64,000 nucleotides of DNA from Cristatella mucedo (GCA_009760855.2 WPIO01000073.1:391001-455000); one strand, 5' to 3'; positions 50,272 to 61,586 are shown, counted from the stretch's first letter. The notes: generated by a model from the sequence alone, not told the origin. A program made the numbers and translations.

Positions 50272-52407
50272 CTCTTTCTACCTAACCCGCCGAGGATGTT
50301 TCTGCTGAGAGGCTTGAAATCGACCAAATTTCCAGAGCACAGCAAATATCGCATTCCACGTCTTCTGTGTTATTTCTCCGATTCTGCAGCCCACTTCACC
50401 TGGACTACAGTGACTCAGTAGAGAGGACTACAGTGACTGAGTGGGGAATGATAAAATGAAGCGAGCTCTATAACTAAGAGGAATTTAAAAATGATGAACA
50501 ATCATTCTGCCAAAGCCCAAGCAAGGATGCCGGCGTCATATTTTTATTGAGATAGTTTAACTGAAAATATAGACAATGTCCGCCACAAAAAGCATAGCCC
50601 CATTTATCTTTGTGTTGGGATGAGCGATCCCGCCAAAGCCTTCTATGAGCTTCATTTTATAGCAGGCTGCACTCGTGTAGACCTCATTGTTAATCTCTGA
50701 GTGCTCTCAAAAAGAGTACTACTGCAACTATTCTCGTTCTTTTTAGGTGTTGGTGACCATTAGCTATTTAAAAAGATTGAATAGCGTTCATAAAGTGGGT
50801 TTTTATGCGCATTGTAGCTCATCCGTGCACCAGCTCCCAATAAGCAACTATGGGTGGAGCTACTTTGTATGCAGTTGGACGAAGGTTTTGATACATATTT
50901 TCCAGAATTAAATCCGTTTAAATGCACTGACTATCGTTATTCGCTCACACTATATGAGGGTTTTTGTAAATTGGTCCACAATATAGCAGCTGTAGACCTG
51001 CCGGAAAAATTGCCTGGGTACCTAAGAGCAAGCATGATAAAAAGCAGGCACTGACTTTTCATGAGCGATCGAATCATCGGAGAGCTTGAAGGCATCCCTC
51101 ATAGGCACAATCAAACGTGAACCTTTTGGCAGTCGCATTCTATACGTTGTACCAGACATCTAGGATGAAGACGCATGCTCTCAGGCCAGGATTCCTTACG
51201 CTGGCAAACTAAATAGTTTGTTTTTGAGACCACAAAACGATAGTTCAATGGATTATAATAATAGTTTCAATCGCATATGTTTTTTCAGGAGAACACTATT
51301 GTTCACGCTTGTATTAGATGGCTATAAAACTAACCCCGACAGTGCGTGCTCATAGTGGGTTGAGTTACGATGAAAACACTAGGAACTCTGAAAAATATAT
51401 TTTTAGATAAGTATTTTATAACTAAACATTTTTTTAGTTCATACTTTAAAGTAATGTGGTAGCAAGTACCTAAATTATCAATTTTTAAGGCTACCACGTG
51501 TTGCTAGACAAATTTCTGCAGAACCGTCATTGATGAGAGAGGCAACATTCTTTCAACTGCCTCATTAGCAAGCCTCTCAGTTGAAAAAAGTCTGTACATA
51601 GAGGTGTTGTCTTTTTATATCAAATCCGTCAGAACTTGTCGTTACTTAATTTCATTAGTGGAAGTACATGTTTTTTCCAAATATGTATAGGCCCAATAGA
51701 AGTGCATATAATTCTAGCATAGGAAAGGACCACAACACGGAATAACCATAGTAGAATACATTATAACTTGAGTTATCCTGGTTAGGGATATGTTCCTTTT
51801 TTTAGTTTCAAATAACTAGTGTCACTGAACTGGGTGAATTAAATGTTTAAGAAATTTTCAGTGGTGCCGCATATAATACAAAAGTAGCTGCTAGCACCTG
51901 TTTTTTTCAACAGGGTCCCGTTGGGAGCAACCTCGAACCATTATGCATTCTCTAGGGAGTCCTGAGTCGGTTAGCAAATTCAACTTTATTAACTGCCATA
52001 AGATATGCCTTAGAGGAAGTATCTGCTGCGCTTAATGTATGTGCTTCCAATAAGTCATTACCCATCCATAGGCCCTAGTCGGCGGCACGTTAAATAGAGA
52101 CTCGATTCGACTTGTGACTGCAGTTAGATAATTAGATGGCTTCAACTTGAAATTTATTTAATCTTCATCACCGAGCCCTTCTCTGATACTAGTGCATCTA
52201 GCATCTGGGAAATTAGGATACCATGAATCTCTCTCTCTTGATCGACTTGGTCTAAACAGTGCATCAATTTATAAAACATAATTTTACTGCCCATAATCAC
52301 GACCCTGAGTTCACGACGCTCCATAAACCTGGAGGATACCTGATAAACACATCGACGAATAAGATAGTCCACAATTTCACATTGCTAGCTAGTAACAAGC
52401 TTCTTGG
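50272..52407. other. No gene recognised
   Basis: AT-rich sequence without identifiable elements. Confidence 0.5.
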
Positions 52408-52576
52408 GTGAACCGTAATGGCTCACTAGGTAAGGCGGTTGCTTTTTACGACCTCGGCCCGAGGTCGTGGGTTCGAATCCTGAGGTGTGCGATCCCTTAT
52501 CGCTACTGCAAGCGGTGGTGATAGCCGTAAAGGCTCTTCTGTCGCTATACAAAAAGAGGCTATTCAATCAGCTAGC
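52408..52576 (+). mobile_element. SINE-B, tRNA-derived SINE
   Basis: aatggctcactaggtaaggc, gtcgtgggttcgaatcctga (B box), then tactgcaagcggtggtgata and aaggctcttctgtcgctata. It is the best-preserved SINE-B here. Confidence 0.85.
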
Positions 52577-52796
52577 ATTTTTTTAGACGTCCATGTCCTA
52601 CTGAACACGTCACCAGGTTTCTCACCGACAATTTACTTCTATCCTTGCGACTTAAACGGCTCCAATTTTTTCAAACCGTCCTCCCCGTGTCTTCCCTAAT
52701 GCTTGGCTCTCAAGCCTGCTCTCAAACCTGCCCGGCCTGTTCGATAGGAGTTGGTTTCACCAGAGCCCCACTCCAGACTTTTGCTCGTTCCCATAA

Positions 52797-53090
52797 CTCC
52801 CGCAACCTGATGCGAACTTTCGTTTCTTTGACCAGCCCCTCAACCAGACACGCCTAGGTCTTTGCCCAACGAGTCGTACTTATTGTGAAATAGGAGATGC
52901 CCATGGTGCACGTCCTGAGGATGGCGGCAGGGACGAGAAACACGGCAGCTCGGACCCGCTCGACGGTCACACGAGCATTCTCACAAATCGGTCACCACTA
53001 GGCGATCTGGTGAGTGTCGGCACAAGCACAGTGCCAGACGTAGGCACTATATACTACCTACTTCTGCCTCCGCCACTGCCGCCGGAATAA
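52797..53090 (+). other. Candidate exon or chance ORF, unassigned
   Basis: An open frame of 97 codons runs from a TAA at 52794 to a TAA at 53088. It includes FRFFDQPLNQTRLGLCPTSR, TYCEIGDAHGARPEDGG, SSDPLDGHTSILTNRSPLGD. A good donor (GATCTG|GTGAGT) lies at 53010 in frame, and a possible acceptor (tttctttgaccag) near 52840. I do not recognise the peptide. It may be an exon of an unknown plus-strand gene or chance. Confidence 0.2.
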
Positions 53091-53547
53091 TGACACGAGC
53101 AGCAAGCGGCAATTGATCCAATTGAGCTGGCTAAGTTCGGGCCTCAGCCTCGCAGTCGGCACGCTGCTGACACGGAGGGGTGCCTAGCTCTCTCGCAGGG
53201 CCTGCCAGACTGCGGGCGTGCTCTACACAAGCTTAGAGGCGCCCAAGCCTGGCAAATGCGCAGCTAAAATGAAGCACAATAAATAATTCGACAGCTAACA
53301 TTCCGCCACGGGATTAGAAAATCTGAGAATGCCTTGGGCAGGCCTCGAGCCGCATTCTTCGCCGAATCGGTTGCATGCTGCTGCTCCTATCACAAACAGC
53401 TTGCTCCCAAACAGCTGGTAGGCAGTAAAATCGAGTCCTTACAGCACAACAAAGAGCTTCCAAGCCGCCCCTGCATTGCCTCCGGATATTAGCATCAGGT
53501 GTTAGGGAGAACTGGCGACGTGTCAATAGTAAAAGCCTTAAATGCTG
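53091..53547. other. No gene recognised
   Basis: Fairly GC-rich, with no identifiable element. Confidence 0.5.
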
Positions 53548-53695
53548 CACTGGTTTGGCACAGTGGTTAAGACTCGACCAAGGATATACTGAATATATTT
53601 GACAATCGAGATCTCCTAGGCATAGAGGCCCCAGCCCCAGGGCATTTGTGAATAGAGATTAGATTCACATATGGCGCTATACAAATGAGCTATAG
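53548..53695 (+). mobile_element. SINE-A-like element, diverged
   Basis: A box ggtttggcacagtggttaag, a degraded B box, then tgaatagagattagattcac and atggcgctatacaaatgag as tail. Confidence 0.65.
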
Positions 53696-53789
53696 CTATT
53701 TTATTTTCAGTGGAAGACTTTTGCTGTACGAGCGAGATAATGAAAGATAATAATCGCTGTAGGCAATGTGTCCTCGAAAGCGTAGTCTA

Positions 53790-53922
<133 letters not shown>

Positions 53923-54165
53923 GGCTCTCCACTCGTTGCAAGAGTGGCCGATAGGCTAAGTGTCAATAGTTGAACATTTGCCCAAGGCTAGTTCATCAGG
54001 CAAGCACCTGGCTAGCATCTTTCCGCTCCGGTGAGCACCACCTAGGGTTGGCACTCCCACGGCAGGCCGTTTCCAATCGTTCATTCTTGGCATTGCACCG
54101 GCGACGCTGTAAAGTGCCTCAAACTCTGGGAAGCTCCTCCACCGCCGCAGTCTGGCTCGGGTCCC

Positions 54166-54458
54166 TCAGTCCCGCTCGTTGCAGTTGCTGTCACGAACTG
54201 GCGGTCTCTTGTGCTTTTTGCCCTGGGCCGGGTCATCAGCGTTCTGGGTGATGATGTCGATCAATCGCATGTGCTCTTCAGGGAAGCTTTCGCCCAGGCT
54301 CTCCATTCGCTTTATCGCTATCAGAGCCATCGCTCGATAGATGGCCGGATGCTTTTCAAGGATGGAATCGAATTCATCCTTGCACAGTGAGTAAAGCTTG
54401 AGATAAGAGCGGGCCCTGACCGTAGCTGTCCTCGGGCAGCCAGTCATCACAGCGATTT
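54166..54458 (-). CDS. HCN-like: HCN-like copy B, terminal exon: cAMP-binding cassette, C helix and stop
   Basis: The exon has 293 nt, with acceptor tttgtaattgcag|AA and a TGA at 54166-54168. Its first bases complete the Glu of FGE. EIAVMTGCPRTATVRA is the phosphate-binding cassette. YLKLYSLCKDEFDSILEKHP and AMALIAIKRMESLG follow as the B and C helices. Only about 35 residues remain after the C helix, ending in a Lys/Arg-rich tail (GKKHKRPPVRD). Vertebrate HCN proteins have several hundred residues there. No GT donor typical of the other exons is obvious before the stop, so I read it as the last coding exon. I found no convincing polyadenylation signal nearby. Confidence 0.9.
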
Positions 54459-55584
54459 CTGCAATTACAAAGTTAAGCGGTTGGTAGTACGAGCTGAATG
54501 TGCATAACTGTCAAGGTCGGGATGTGACCTCTAGCCGAAGCTGATGGCACGACCATCGATGAAGCAGGAGCTGGAAGCGTATGCCTGCATTGCTCGCATT
54601 GGTCACAACGAATGGGAACTGCAGATCCGTGCGTCTGCAGCTGCTCCGCAGTAGCTCCGACGGGTGAGCTGTAATCGTACCCTGCTCACTGCAATCGTAC
54701 CCCGCTAGGCTTCGAAGGCACCGGTAGAACAGTAGTTTGGCTGCCGAACTTACCCTTAGCCCACTCATTATTGCAGCGCCGGTGCCCTTCTCGCCGTGGC
54801 AGAGGCCGGGAGTACGCGCCCAGCCACCAAATTGATGAGTTTCACGTAAGCGACTCGTTGAGAGCCATGTCTAGTGTGAGGCGCTGCCTCCCCTCGTTCC
54901 TCGGACAGTCTGGTTGCAGTTGGTGGCCCATTAATACCTTGCATATCTTTCTTGCTACTCCGTTGGAAGGCGTCCGCACTCAACTCTAGGTGTTATGCTG
55001 CCTCATGGCTATGGCCTCATGGCTGATTATTGCAAATGGCTGATTATTACAAATGCCGTCCGTACTCGGCGTACTTACGTCCGTACTCGGCTCTATGGCC
55101 TCGGGGCTGATTATTACAAATCAGCTCGACACCTCTTGACCTGATAAGGGTACGGTGGATGCAGCCCAGCTCTTCAGGTAGAGGCTTCACTTTTAAGAAC
55201 TAATCACTGATACAGCTTCCGCTTGCACCGAGCCATCAGCTCCAGGTCGCTGCAGCCTGAGCTCTGCCGATCTTTCACTCTGCGTTGTGGGAGCTGGGTA
55301 ATTCCGAAGAAGTCCTTGCAAATAAGCGTCTGACCGCAGTTAAAGCACGAATCATCATTGACCTTAAGTAATGATTGAAGTTTAAAATCAATTCGTGGCA
55401 GTAGTGGCGCCGTGACACTGTATGCTGACTGAGGAGTGAAAAATTGGTTCACTTCTGTGAATTACTAACTGAAAAAAACATGAGGCAAAAACAGAATAAA
55501 CACGCCTTCCCGAGTAATTAATATGGAAGTTAGATGTGCGTCTGTTTTTTTAGTCAAGGCCTTAAGCTCAACTTGCCTGTGACG
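54459..55584. other. Intron of copy B, no exon recognised
   Basis: Contains local direct repeats at 55008-55125 and otherwise nothing recognisable. Confidence 0.5.
55008..55125. repeat. Local direct repeats
   Basis: tatggcctcatggctgatta recurs as tatggcctcggggctgatta about 85 bp later. tggctgattattacaaat and ccgtccgtactcggc are each repeated between. Probably replication slippage. Confidence 0.75.
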
Positions 55585-55670
55585 TATATAGCATCTGCAA
55601 ACTGCCTAGAATAAAATTCCGTTCTCTGAGGGTGCGATAAAAATACATTGCTACTGCTATTATTTTGTCC
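55585..55670 (+). mobile_element. Degraded solo L2-like tail
   Basis: aaactgcctagaataaaatt, then ccgttctctgagggtgcgat. The stem-loop is recognisable but the AT-rich end is decayed. Confidence 0.55.
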
Positions 55671-55796
55671 GCACTGTAAGCATTCAACGGCTAGCTTAAG
55701 CAAATCTGACTATGATTTGTAATATGTCGAATTGGCTACAGATATGCTAATGTAGGTCACTCCCAGTCGAGCGTGATAATTGGCTCAGATCCGTAT

Positions 55797-56165
55797 AATA
55801 ATAACAAAAATAATAATAATAACAATAATAGTACATTTTTTATAGCGAAATCAGATAATACAATCTCTTCACTTTATATCTGCACTTTATATTTGCTTTA
55901 AAGGAAGAACGATTGAATGTTTAGTTGTGGCATGTTCATTGAATAGCAAGCATAGCGTGGTCTTGACGACGCTCACAGGATCAGCATGCAAATATGGTAT
56001 TGGCAGCATGCACAGTGTCAGCATGGGTAAGCACACAAGGGACGACTCACATGGACCCACTAAATGCTGCGATAAATATATGCGTTTTCCAGTTACTTTT
56101 AAATGCGATCAAGTCAGGGGATGTCAAGTTGCTAGTCGGAAGTGATTTCCGGGCTCATTAAAACG
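55797..56165 (-). mobile_element. L2-like LINE 3' end
   Basis: The reverse strand has the last coding bases (THLFRTAF-like region decayed), the 3' untranslated region with gctgacactgtgcatgctg and catatttgcatgctgatcc, a degraded tail and (ATT)n. It lies in the intron after the short CNBD exon, in the same orientation as the gene. Confidence 0.75.
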
Positions 56166-56268
56166 TTATTCCTCCACAGCTGCTCACAAGCGATTTGAAA
56201 GAAACGGTATTCCCAGAAGGGTGGTCATGCGTGGGTATCTGAGTTCTGCTTGGTTAGTGGCTGCTTAC

Positions 56269-56337
56269 CTCCGAAGTAAGATCCTTGCTTCACGCGGGTG
56301 ACTAGAACACCTTCCTTGGAGTATATCTCAACGCTTC
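56269..56337 (-). CDS. HCN-like: HCN-like copy B, short CNBD beta-roll exon
   Basis: This is a 69-nt exon with acceptor cattgcag|GA and donor GGAG|GTAAGC. It encodes the beta-roll strand SVEIYSKEGVLVTRVKQGSY and then FG, equivalent to the G-V...T-K...L-x-D-G-S-Y-F-G of HCN CNBDs. Both flanking junctions are in phase with their neighbours (G|GA and G|AA). An L2 3' fragment lies just downstream in the intron. Confidence 0.9.
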
Positions 56338-57399
56338 CTGCAATGATACAGAAACGAGTGTGGTTGAAAGAAGCGACCTCAAATGAAATGTACAAATGTC
56401 CACACACCAGTGACAGATTGCTGCTTGAATATTATGGCCAAAGTGTGGAGTAGCAAGCAATAAGAAGACATCACTATATTAACATTGAGCCATGACTGCT
56501 ACTTTGTGAGTATGGCAATGCCAGCCTGACTGAGGCAAAGTTTTTTAATCGAACACGTGATCTTGTGCTAGCCACATGGGCTCTCCATAACCGCCATACT
56601 CCTTAGATGGCCCTGAGCGACGACAGGCTTGTACGGTGCTCGTAGTGTGTCAGTCGGGGCTGCACGCTCCGGAGCTCAACTCGCATCCAAAATAGCAAAA
56701 GTAGAGAATTTCAAACCCCGAAAATACATCACATCGTGCAGCCGACGTTCAGGCGGTGGTCCCCGGCCTGGACTCGACATCAAAGGCAGCGGTTAGATGC
56801 TTTTGAGACACAAAATAATTTTTTGCAAACGCGATGTGACGGCTTTCAGTCAGCCCAACCCGATATCGGTAGTAAGCTAAGACGATTCGGCCATGACAGT
56901 CGGGCAGGTCGCCTACGCTGGTACTATAGCCGTTCACATGACGTGCTGTAGTGCCGACCAATCGTGTGGCTGTGTTCCACGCCTCTAGAAGAAAATATTA
57001 AATTTAGGGTGTAAAGCATTGTGTCAGCATAGCTAGGGTAATCACATTCGAGATAGGCAGCAAACTCAATGAATCGGACGGGTGACCTTCACTTTACGCA
57101 TAAAGGAGACCGCTCAACGTTGTAGCTGTGCAGACGACACAAGCCAACTGCTATCGACTGCATATGTATACATGAAAAAAAAATTTCTTACTATGCACCC
57201 CCGGAAATTAACATCGGAGCCGCCAAATAAAGCCCTACACATACTTGGACAAATACAAAAACGCGAGCCGCAACTTCTACTGTCTCAACGACACGAATGT
57301 CGAAACTTTGACCTCTAAAAATAGAAGCGCTTGGAAAACATCAAACGTGAAAAAAGACACGCATCGAAACTTCTACCTTCATAAGAAAAGCGCGTATTG
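56338..57399. other. Intron of copy B, nothing recognised
   Basis: AT-rich left part of the intron between the two CNBD exons; no element identified. Confidence 0.5.
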
Positions 57400-57916
57400 A
57401 AACCTCGACACCCGAAAGAAAAAGTACGGCAACTGAAGCCGACCTCCGGCAGAGTGCATTTCGCAGCGTCGAGCTCGCCCGAGTGGGCGCGCCGTCACGA
57501 GCCGGTCCATGTTCGCACGACCGAACCGCCGCGTCAGAACCGCCGCCGCATCTCCGCGCGGCGACTGCAGCGAGCGCACAGCGAGCGCTGCACGGCCGCC
57601 GCTGCCGCCGTAGCGTCAATGCTGATGCACTTCCTCCCAGATGCCGCTGCGTTTGCATGACGCCTTTCGGACGAGCGGGCTGACGCGACTAGTTCATTCG
57701 CGGCGGCGACAGTGGACGAGGAAGCTATCTGGCGCGCGATTAGGTGCGCGCGCGCGCGACGCGACGCGACGCGAGCTCTGGCGGTTGGCCGTGCTCTCTC
57801 GCCTGTCGCCGCTCAATCGATCTCGCGCGACGCCGCCCTTTGAACTCGTTTCCCAGTCGCCAGCCCTTCGATTCGATTGCGGCGGCGCTGCCTCGACCCT
57901 GAGCCGATGCGCTCAC

Positions 57917-58091
57917 CTTTCTCGATGAAGTACATTTTCGAGCCCGAAAAACCGGCCTTTATTATCAGGTCTCCGGGCTGAAAGTACTCGTAGTTCAACA
58001 CCGTGACCACATCGTGCACAAACGACGAGTCCGCTTTACTGAAGATGGGAACATTCAAGATGAGGTTTCGTCGTACGTGATTGATGACCTC
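57917..58091 (-). CDS. HCN-like: HCN-like copy B, first CNBD exon
   Basis: The exon has 175 nt, with acceptor ccttttgcag|GAG and donor AAAG|GTGAGC. It encodes INHVRRNLILNVPIFSKA, then FQPGDLIIKAG, then SKMYFIEK. It ends in phase 1 and joins to the exon at 56337. Translating on past 57917 gives only intron. Confidence 0.93.
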
Positions 58092-58193
58092 CTGCAAAAG
58101 GAAAACGCGTCCGGACAGGGGCGGCTGTGTACGCGGCAGTGAAGCGTGTCACTTGAGGAGGCGAGCCGGCGTCAGCAGACGGCGACGAGGCAC

Positions 58194-58340
58194 CTGTTTG
58201 AGCGGAGCCGACAGTTCTCCGATGACATCGTCTTCCTCGTACATTTTCCCCCCGTAACGGTAGTCGAAGTAGTCGTAAATCTTGGATCGCAGCTGCATCG
58301 GGAACTTCCTGTAGACCATGAACTCGTCGACCTCTTGCAT
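58194..58340 (-). CDS. HCN-like: HCN-like copy B, C-linker exon
   Basis: The exon is 49 codons, with acceptor ggcaatcacag|ATG and donor CAG|GTGCCT. It encodes MQEVDEFMVYRKFPMQLRSK, then DYFDYRYGGKMYEEDDVI, then ELSAPLKQ. It is the direct counterpart of 2901-3047. The ATG at its start is an internal Met and not an initiation codon, because the upstream pore exon joins in frame. Confidence 0.93.
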
Positions 58341-58700
58341 CTGTGATTGCCGCGGGTAAACCTGGTCAATATCTGGCACGCGCCGATGCCGGAGGGCCGC
58401 GCGCGCGCGCGGCGCCACGACGAAACGAAAGGCGATCGGTAGGCGCGCGATAGACGCCCACCGAGCTACCGCCCTACCGCGTTCGTCCTTGGCGACTGCG
58501 ACCGGGCCGCCGCGCCCTGGATCGATGCGCGGCTGCGCCGGACGGCGGCGTCAGGCCTCGGCCCGAGCTCTCGCTCCACCCGCCTCGAGCTTCACCGGCG
58601 GCGGCCGCCTGCTGCCGACTGCTCTCGCTCGGCAATACGCCGGCTGGGCGCGCGACGGCGCCAAACGAGGCGACGCACCGACGCCTGAGCGGCTACTCAC

Positions 58701-58919
58701 GAACGACTGGTACGTCTTGCCGGCGACGTCGAAGCCCATGACGATGGCCGAGAAGTAGCCGACGAGCATGACGTAGGTGGACGCGAGCAGGAGCATGAGC
58801 AGGATCGACAGCCAGATGTCCGTCATGTTGATGGGCGTGGTGAGACCGTAGCCGACGCCGCACATGAACGACAGCGTCTTGAGCCAAGAGTTGAAGTGTT
58901 GCTCGTACCACGTGCTGTT
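58701..58919 (-). CDS. HCN-like: HCN-like copy B, exon encoding pore helix, selectivity filter and S6
   Basis: The exon is 73 codons, with acceptor gtgctgcag|AAC and donor TTC|GTGAGT. It encodes NSTWYEQHFNSW, the pore helix KTLSFM, the filter CGVGYGLTTP (58845-58859 for GVGYG) and S6. It differs from copy A by only four bases. The high GC matches the local CpG-rich context here, whereas in copy A the same exon sits in AT-rich surroundings. Confidence 0.95.
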
Positions 58920-59082
58920 CTGCAGCACGCGGAAATGCCGCACTGTGACGCACGGCTCCGGCAAGAACCAGGCGCGAGCTCGCGACATCCGGCTGCGTAA
59001 ATGCGCTCGCGAAGCCGCAACGCCGACAGGACCTCGCAGGAGAGATAGATAGCTCGCGCGTAGTGTGCGCGGCTGAGCTAAC

Positions 59083-59232
59083 CTGGAGGCCTTGGATGTA
59101 GACCCACGAGTCTCGCGGGAAATTCTGGACTGCCGGCACGAACACGATGATGCAGGCGCCCCAGTGAGACATCAGCAGCGCGACGAGGAGCAGACGAATG
59201 GCGCCGAACACGGCGCCGGCGATGTTGAAGAG
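59083..59232 (-). CDS. HCN-like: HCN-like copy B, exon encoding S5 and pore turret
   Basis: The exon is 50 codons, phase 0, with acceptor gcccgcag|CTC and donor CAG|GTTAGC. It encodes LFNIAGAVFGAIRLLL, then MSHWGACIIVFVPAV, then NFPRDSWVYIQGLQ. It lies in the CpG-rich block. The preceding intron holds the long GACAGACAGA array; the following intron is 163 nt, almost the same length as in copy A but with mostly unrelated sequence. Confidence 0.93.
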
Positions 59233-59750
59233 CTGCGGGCAGGCGTGCGGTCGGTGCGAGGGGCGCATGACGCCAGGACGGCTCGCCGGCGAAGCAGCGC
59301 CGTTGGACGCAGGCGCCGCCGCCTGCGCTTAGCGGCCAAGCGGCGCCAGACGCAGGCGCGTGCCGCCAGCGGACGGGACTGGCAGCCGGCGCTCGGGCCG
59401 GACCGCCGGGCCGATCTCCGCCGGTCAGGCCAGCGGCGCGAGCTAGCGACGAGCCGTTCGTGCGGCGGCGGCGGCGCTCGGCGACTTGCCGCGCCCATTC
59501 ACTGGCACGCGGCTAGCTCAGCCGGGTCAGCGTTCGGCGCTTACTCGGCACCGTCCAGTGGCGAGTGTTGCAAGAACTAGTGAGGGAGTGAACAGATTCG
59601 GAAGTTTGCAATAACGGAGACGAGCAGCGAACGTTGGCAGGACAACAATTCCAGAATTGGTGGGGAGAGAGTAGGGAAAGTGGACAGGGTGACGGCGACA
59701 GAGGACAGAGAAGAAATCAGCAGGAGCAGATGCACAGAGATGTAAATATA

Positions 59751-60385
59751 AACAGAGAGAGAGAGACAGAGAGAGACAGACAGACAGACAGACGGAGACA
59801 GAGACAGACAGACAGAGACAGACAAACAGACAGACAGACAGGGACAGAGAGAGACACAGCGAGAGGCAGAGAGAGACACAGAGATAGAGAGAAAGACAGA
59901 GACAGACAGAGACAGACAGAGACAGACAGAGACAGACAGAGACAGACAGAGACAGACAGAGACAGACAGAGACAGACAGAGACAGACAGAGACAGACAGA
60001 GACAGACAGAGACAGACAGAGACAGACAGAGACAGACAGAGACAGACAGAGACAGACAGAGACAGACAGACAGAGACAGACAGAGACAGACAGAGACAGA
60101 CAGAGACAGACAGAGAGACAGACAGAGACAGACAGAGACAGACAGAGACAGACAGAGACAGACAGAGACAGACAGAGACAGAGACAGAGACAGACAGAGA
60201 CAGACAGAGACAGACAGAGACAGACAGAGACAGACAGAGACAGACAGAGACAGACAGAGACAGACAGAGACAGACAGAGACAGACAGAGACAGACAGAGA
60301 CAGACAGAGACAGACAGAGACAGACAGAGACAAAGACAAAGACAGAGAGACGGAGAGAGACAGACAGACAGACAGAGAGACGGAC
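59751..60385. repeat. Long tandem array of a 10-bp unit (GACAGACAGA)
   Basis: From about 59895 to 60330 the 10-mer gacagacaga repeats more than 40 times with occasional 4- or 6-bp phase slips. GA- and CAGA-rich edges flank it. It occupies much of the intron between the S4 and S5 exons of copy B. The long Arg-Gln-Thr-Asp or Ser-Val-Cys-Leu ORFs here are its translations. Confidence 0.97.
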
Positions 60386-61323
60386 CTTTCTCGTGCGCTG
60401 TATCTAGGATTCCCTACCCCCGGTAGTACTCTTCTGTTCCCATATTGTTATTGTTGCGGGTGACTTGGCAATAAAGAGACAAATCAAACTGACGTTCCTC
60501 TGCCGCTGTTCCCTTACTGACAAGCTGACTGGGCAAGTAAAACCGAAATAAGGAAGGCTTACTACACTATGGCCCACCACTCGAAAGGAACTTGTGATAA
60601 GGGTTGCCTTAAAATAAGCAAAAACCAACAGCCTAATGAACTGTAAGTGTAGACATTGATTGGCAAATTACGGTGCTTCTTTGCATTCTGGTTGCCATTG
60701 AAAAACGAAAAACGGTGCGCTCGTGGGGTGTCTCGTGAGTATGCTGCCTCTATATGTGTATCTATGTGTACATGATATCAATATGTACGTATGTGTCTGT
60801 AAGCATACTCTCTCTATGTATCTATATGTATGTATGCATATATATACATATATTTATTTATATATATATACATGTGTGTGTATGCAAATATATATATATA
60901 TATATATTTGCAAAGGCGATGCATTAGAAGAGGTTCTACTGTACTAGCATGACCTAGCAAATATACATACCGAGTCTTGTGATCTTAGTCGGCATTAATT
61001 GTGCAGGCTTAAAGGTTCGACAGGCTTATTATTCAATCGCCACCGAAAGCTACATAGTTTATGCTTGCTGCATGCTGATAGCCTTAATATTCCCGGAAAA
61101 AGTGCGATTTTGTTTACCCTACCTGGTACTTGATCCAGGACTACAGCCGCATATTTAGACTTCGGAAGGCAGCCGCTGCTCTGGTTCGCCTTTGCTACTG
61201 CCACTGCTGTCTGTCTATGGCACCTTGGCCCTCCGTATTGACAGCAGCATTCAGGCACTGTTTCGGCACATAAAAGGCACCTGCGTCACTCGCAGTTTTA
61301 ACGCTACCTTTCGGGGTATGTAC
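60386..61323. other. Intron of copy B with a TA-rich tract
   Basis: A mixed (TA)n/(GTAT)n tract at about 60815-60908. I searched the rest for an extra S4-S5 linker exon and found none; none is needed because the flanking exons join in phase. Confidence 0.6.
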
Positions 61324-61586
61324 CTTACTGAGGTCGGCGGTCTTCTTGAACAGACGTGTCACCCTAAGCAGTTTGAAGAGCTCCAGCAATTTGGCGACAC
61401 GCACGACCCGGACCAGACGGCCCTCATTGTTGTCCACTCCGCTATACATAGTATCGTGAATACCGATGAAGATGTAATCGATCGGCAGTAGGCCTATGAC
61501 GTCGAGAATGAACCACGTCGATGCATATTTCCTGGCAACGGCTTTGGAGTCAAGGACAATTACATTGGTTCTTTCGTCGATGTATC
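61324..61586 (-). CDS. HCN-like: HCN-like copy B, exon encoding S3 and voltage sensor S4
   Basis: The exon has 263 nt, with acceptor gctttacag|GA and donor AAG|GTACAT. It encodes YIDERTN, the S3 segment STWFILDVIGLLPIDYIF, and S4 with VRVVRVAKLLELFKLLR followed by VTRLFKK. The same central Glu seen in copy A interrupts the Arg/Lys triplet pattern, so the substitution predates the duplication or has been shared since. Confidence 0.93.

Larger units (their letters stand above)
57400..59560. other. GC- and CpG-rich block over the central exons of copy B
   Basis: This segment is visibly rich in CG dinucleotides, with runs such as gcgcgcgcgcg near 57750 and 58400. The DNA on both sides is AT-rich with few CpGs. 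It covers four copy B exons (S5, pore, C-linker, CNBD start) and their short introns. It could be an unmethylated CpG island or a locally GC-biased region. The corresponding introns of copy A are not GC-rich. Confidence 0.7.

Noticed and set aside
59092-59580. Plus-strand ORF of 162 residues over the S5 exon of copy B
   Set aside because: Antisense of an exon plus GC-rich intron; stop-poor because of high GC. The same holds for the overlapping ORFs at 57341-57928 and 58489-58758.
59752-60385. CRISPR-like array
   Set aside because: Contiguous tandem repeat without unique spacers, in a eukaryotic intron.
59527-60407. Long ORFs of about 250-270 residues on both strands
   Set aside because: They are translations of the GACAGACAGA and CAGA tandem array, with no stop because the unit lacks stop codons.
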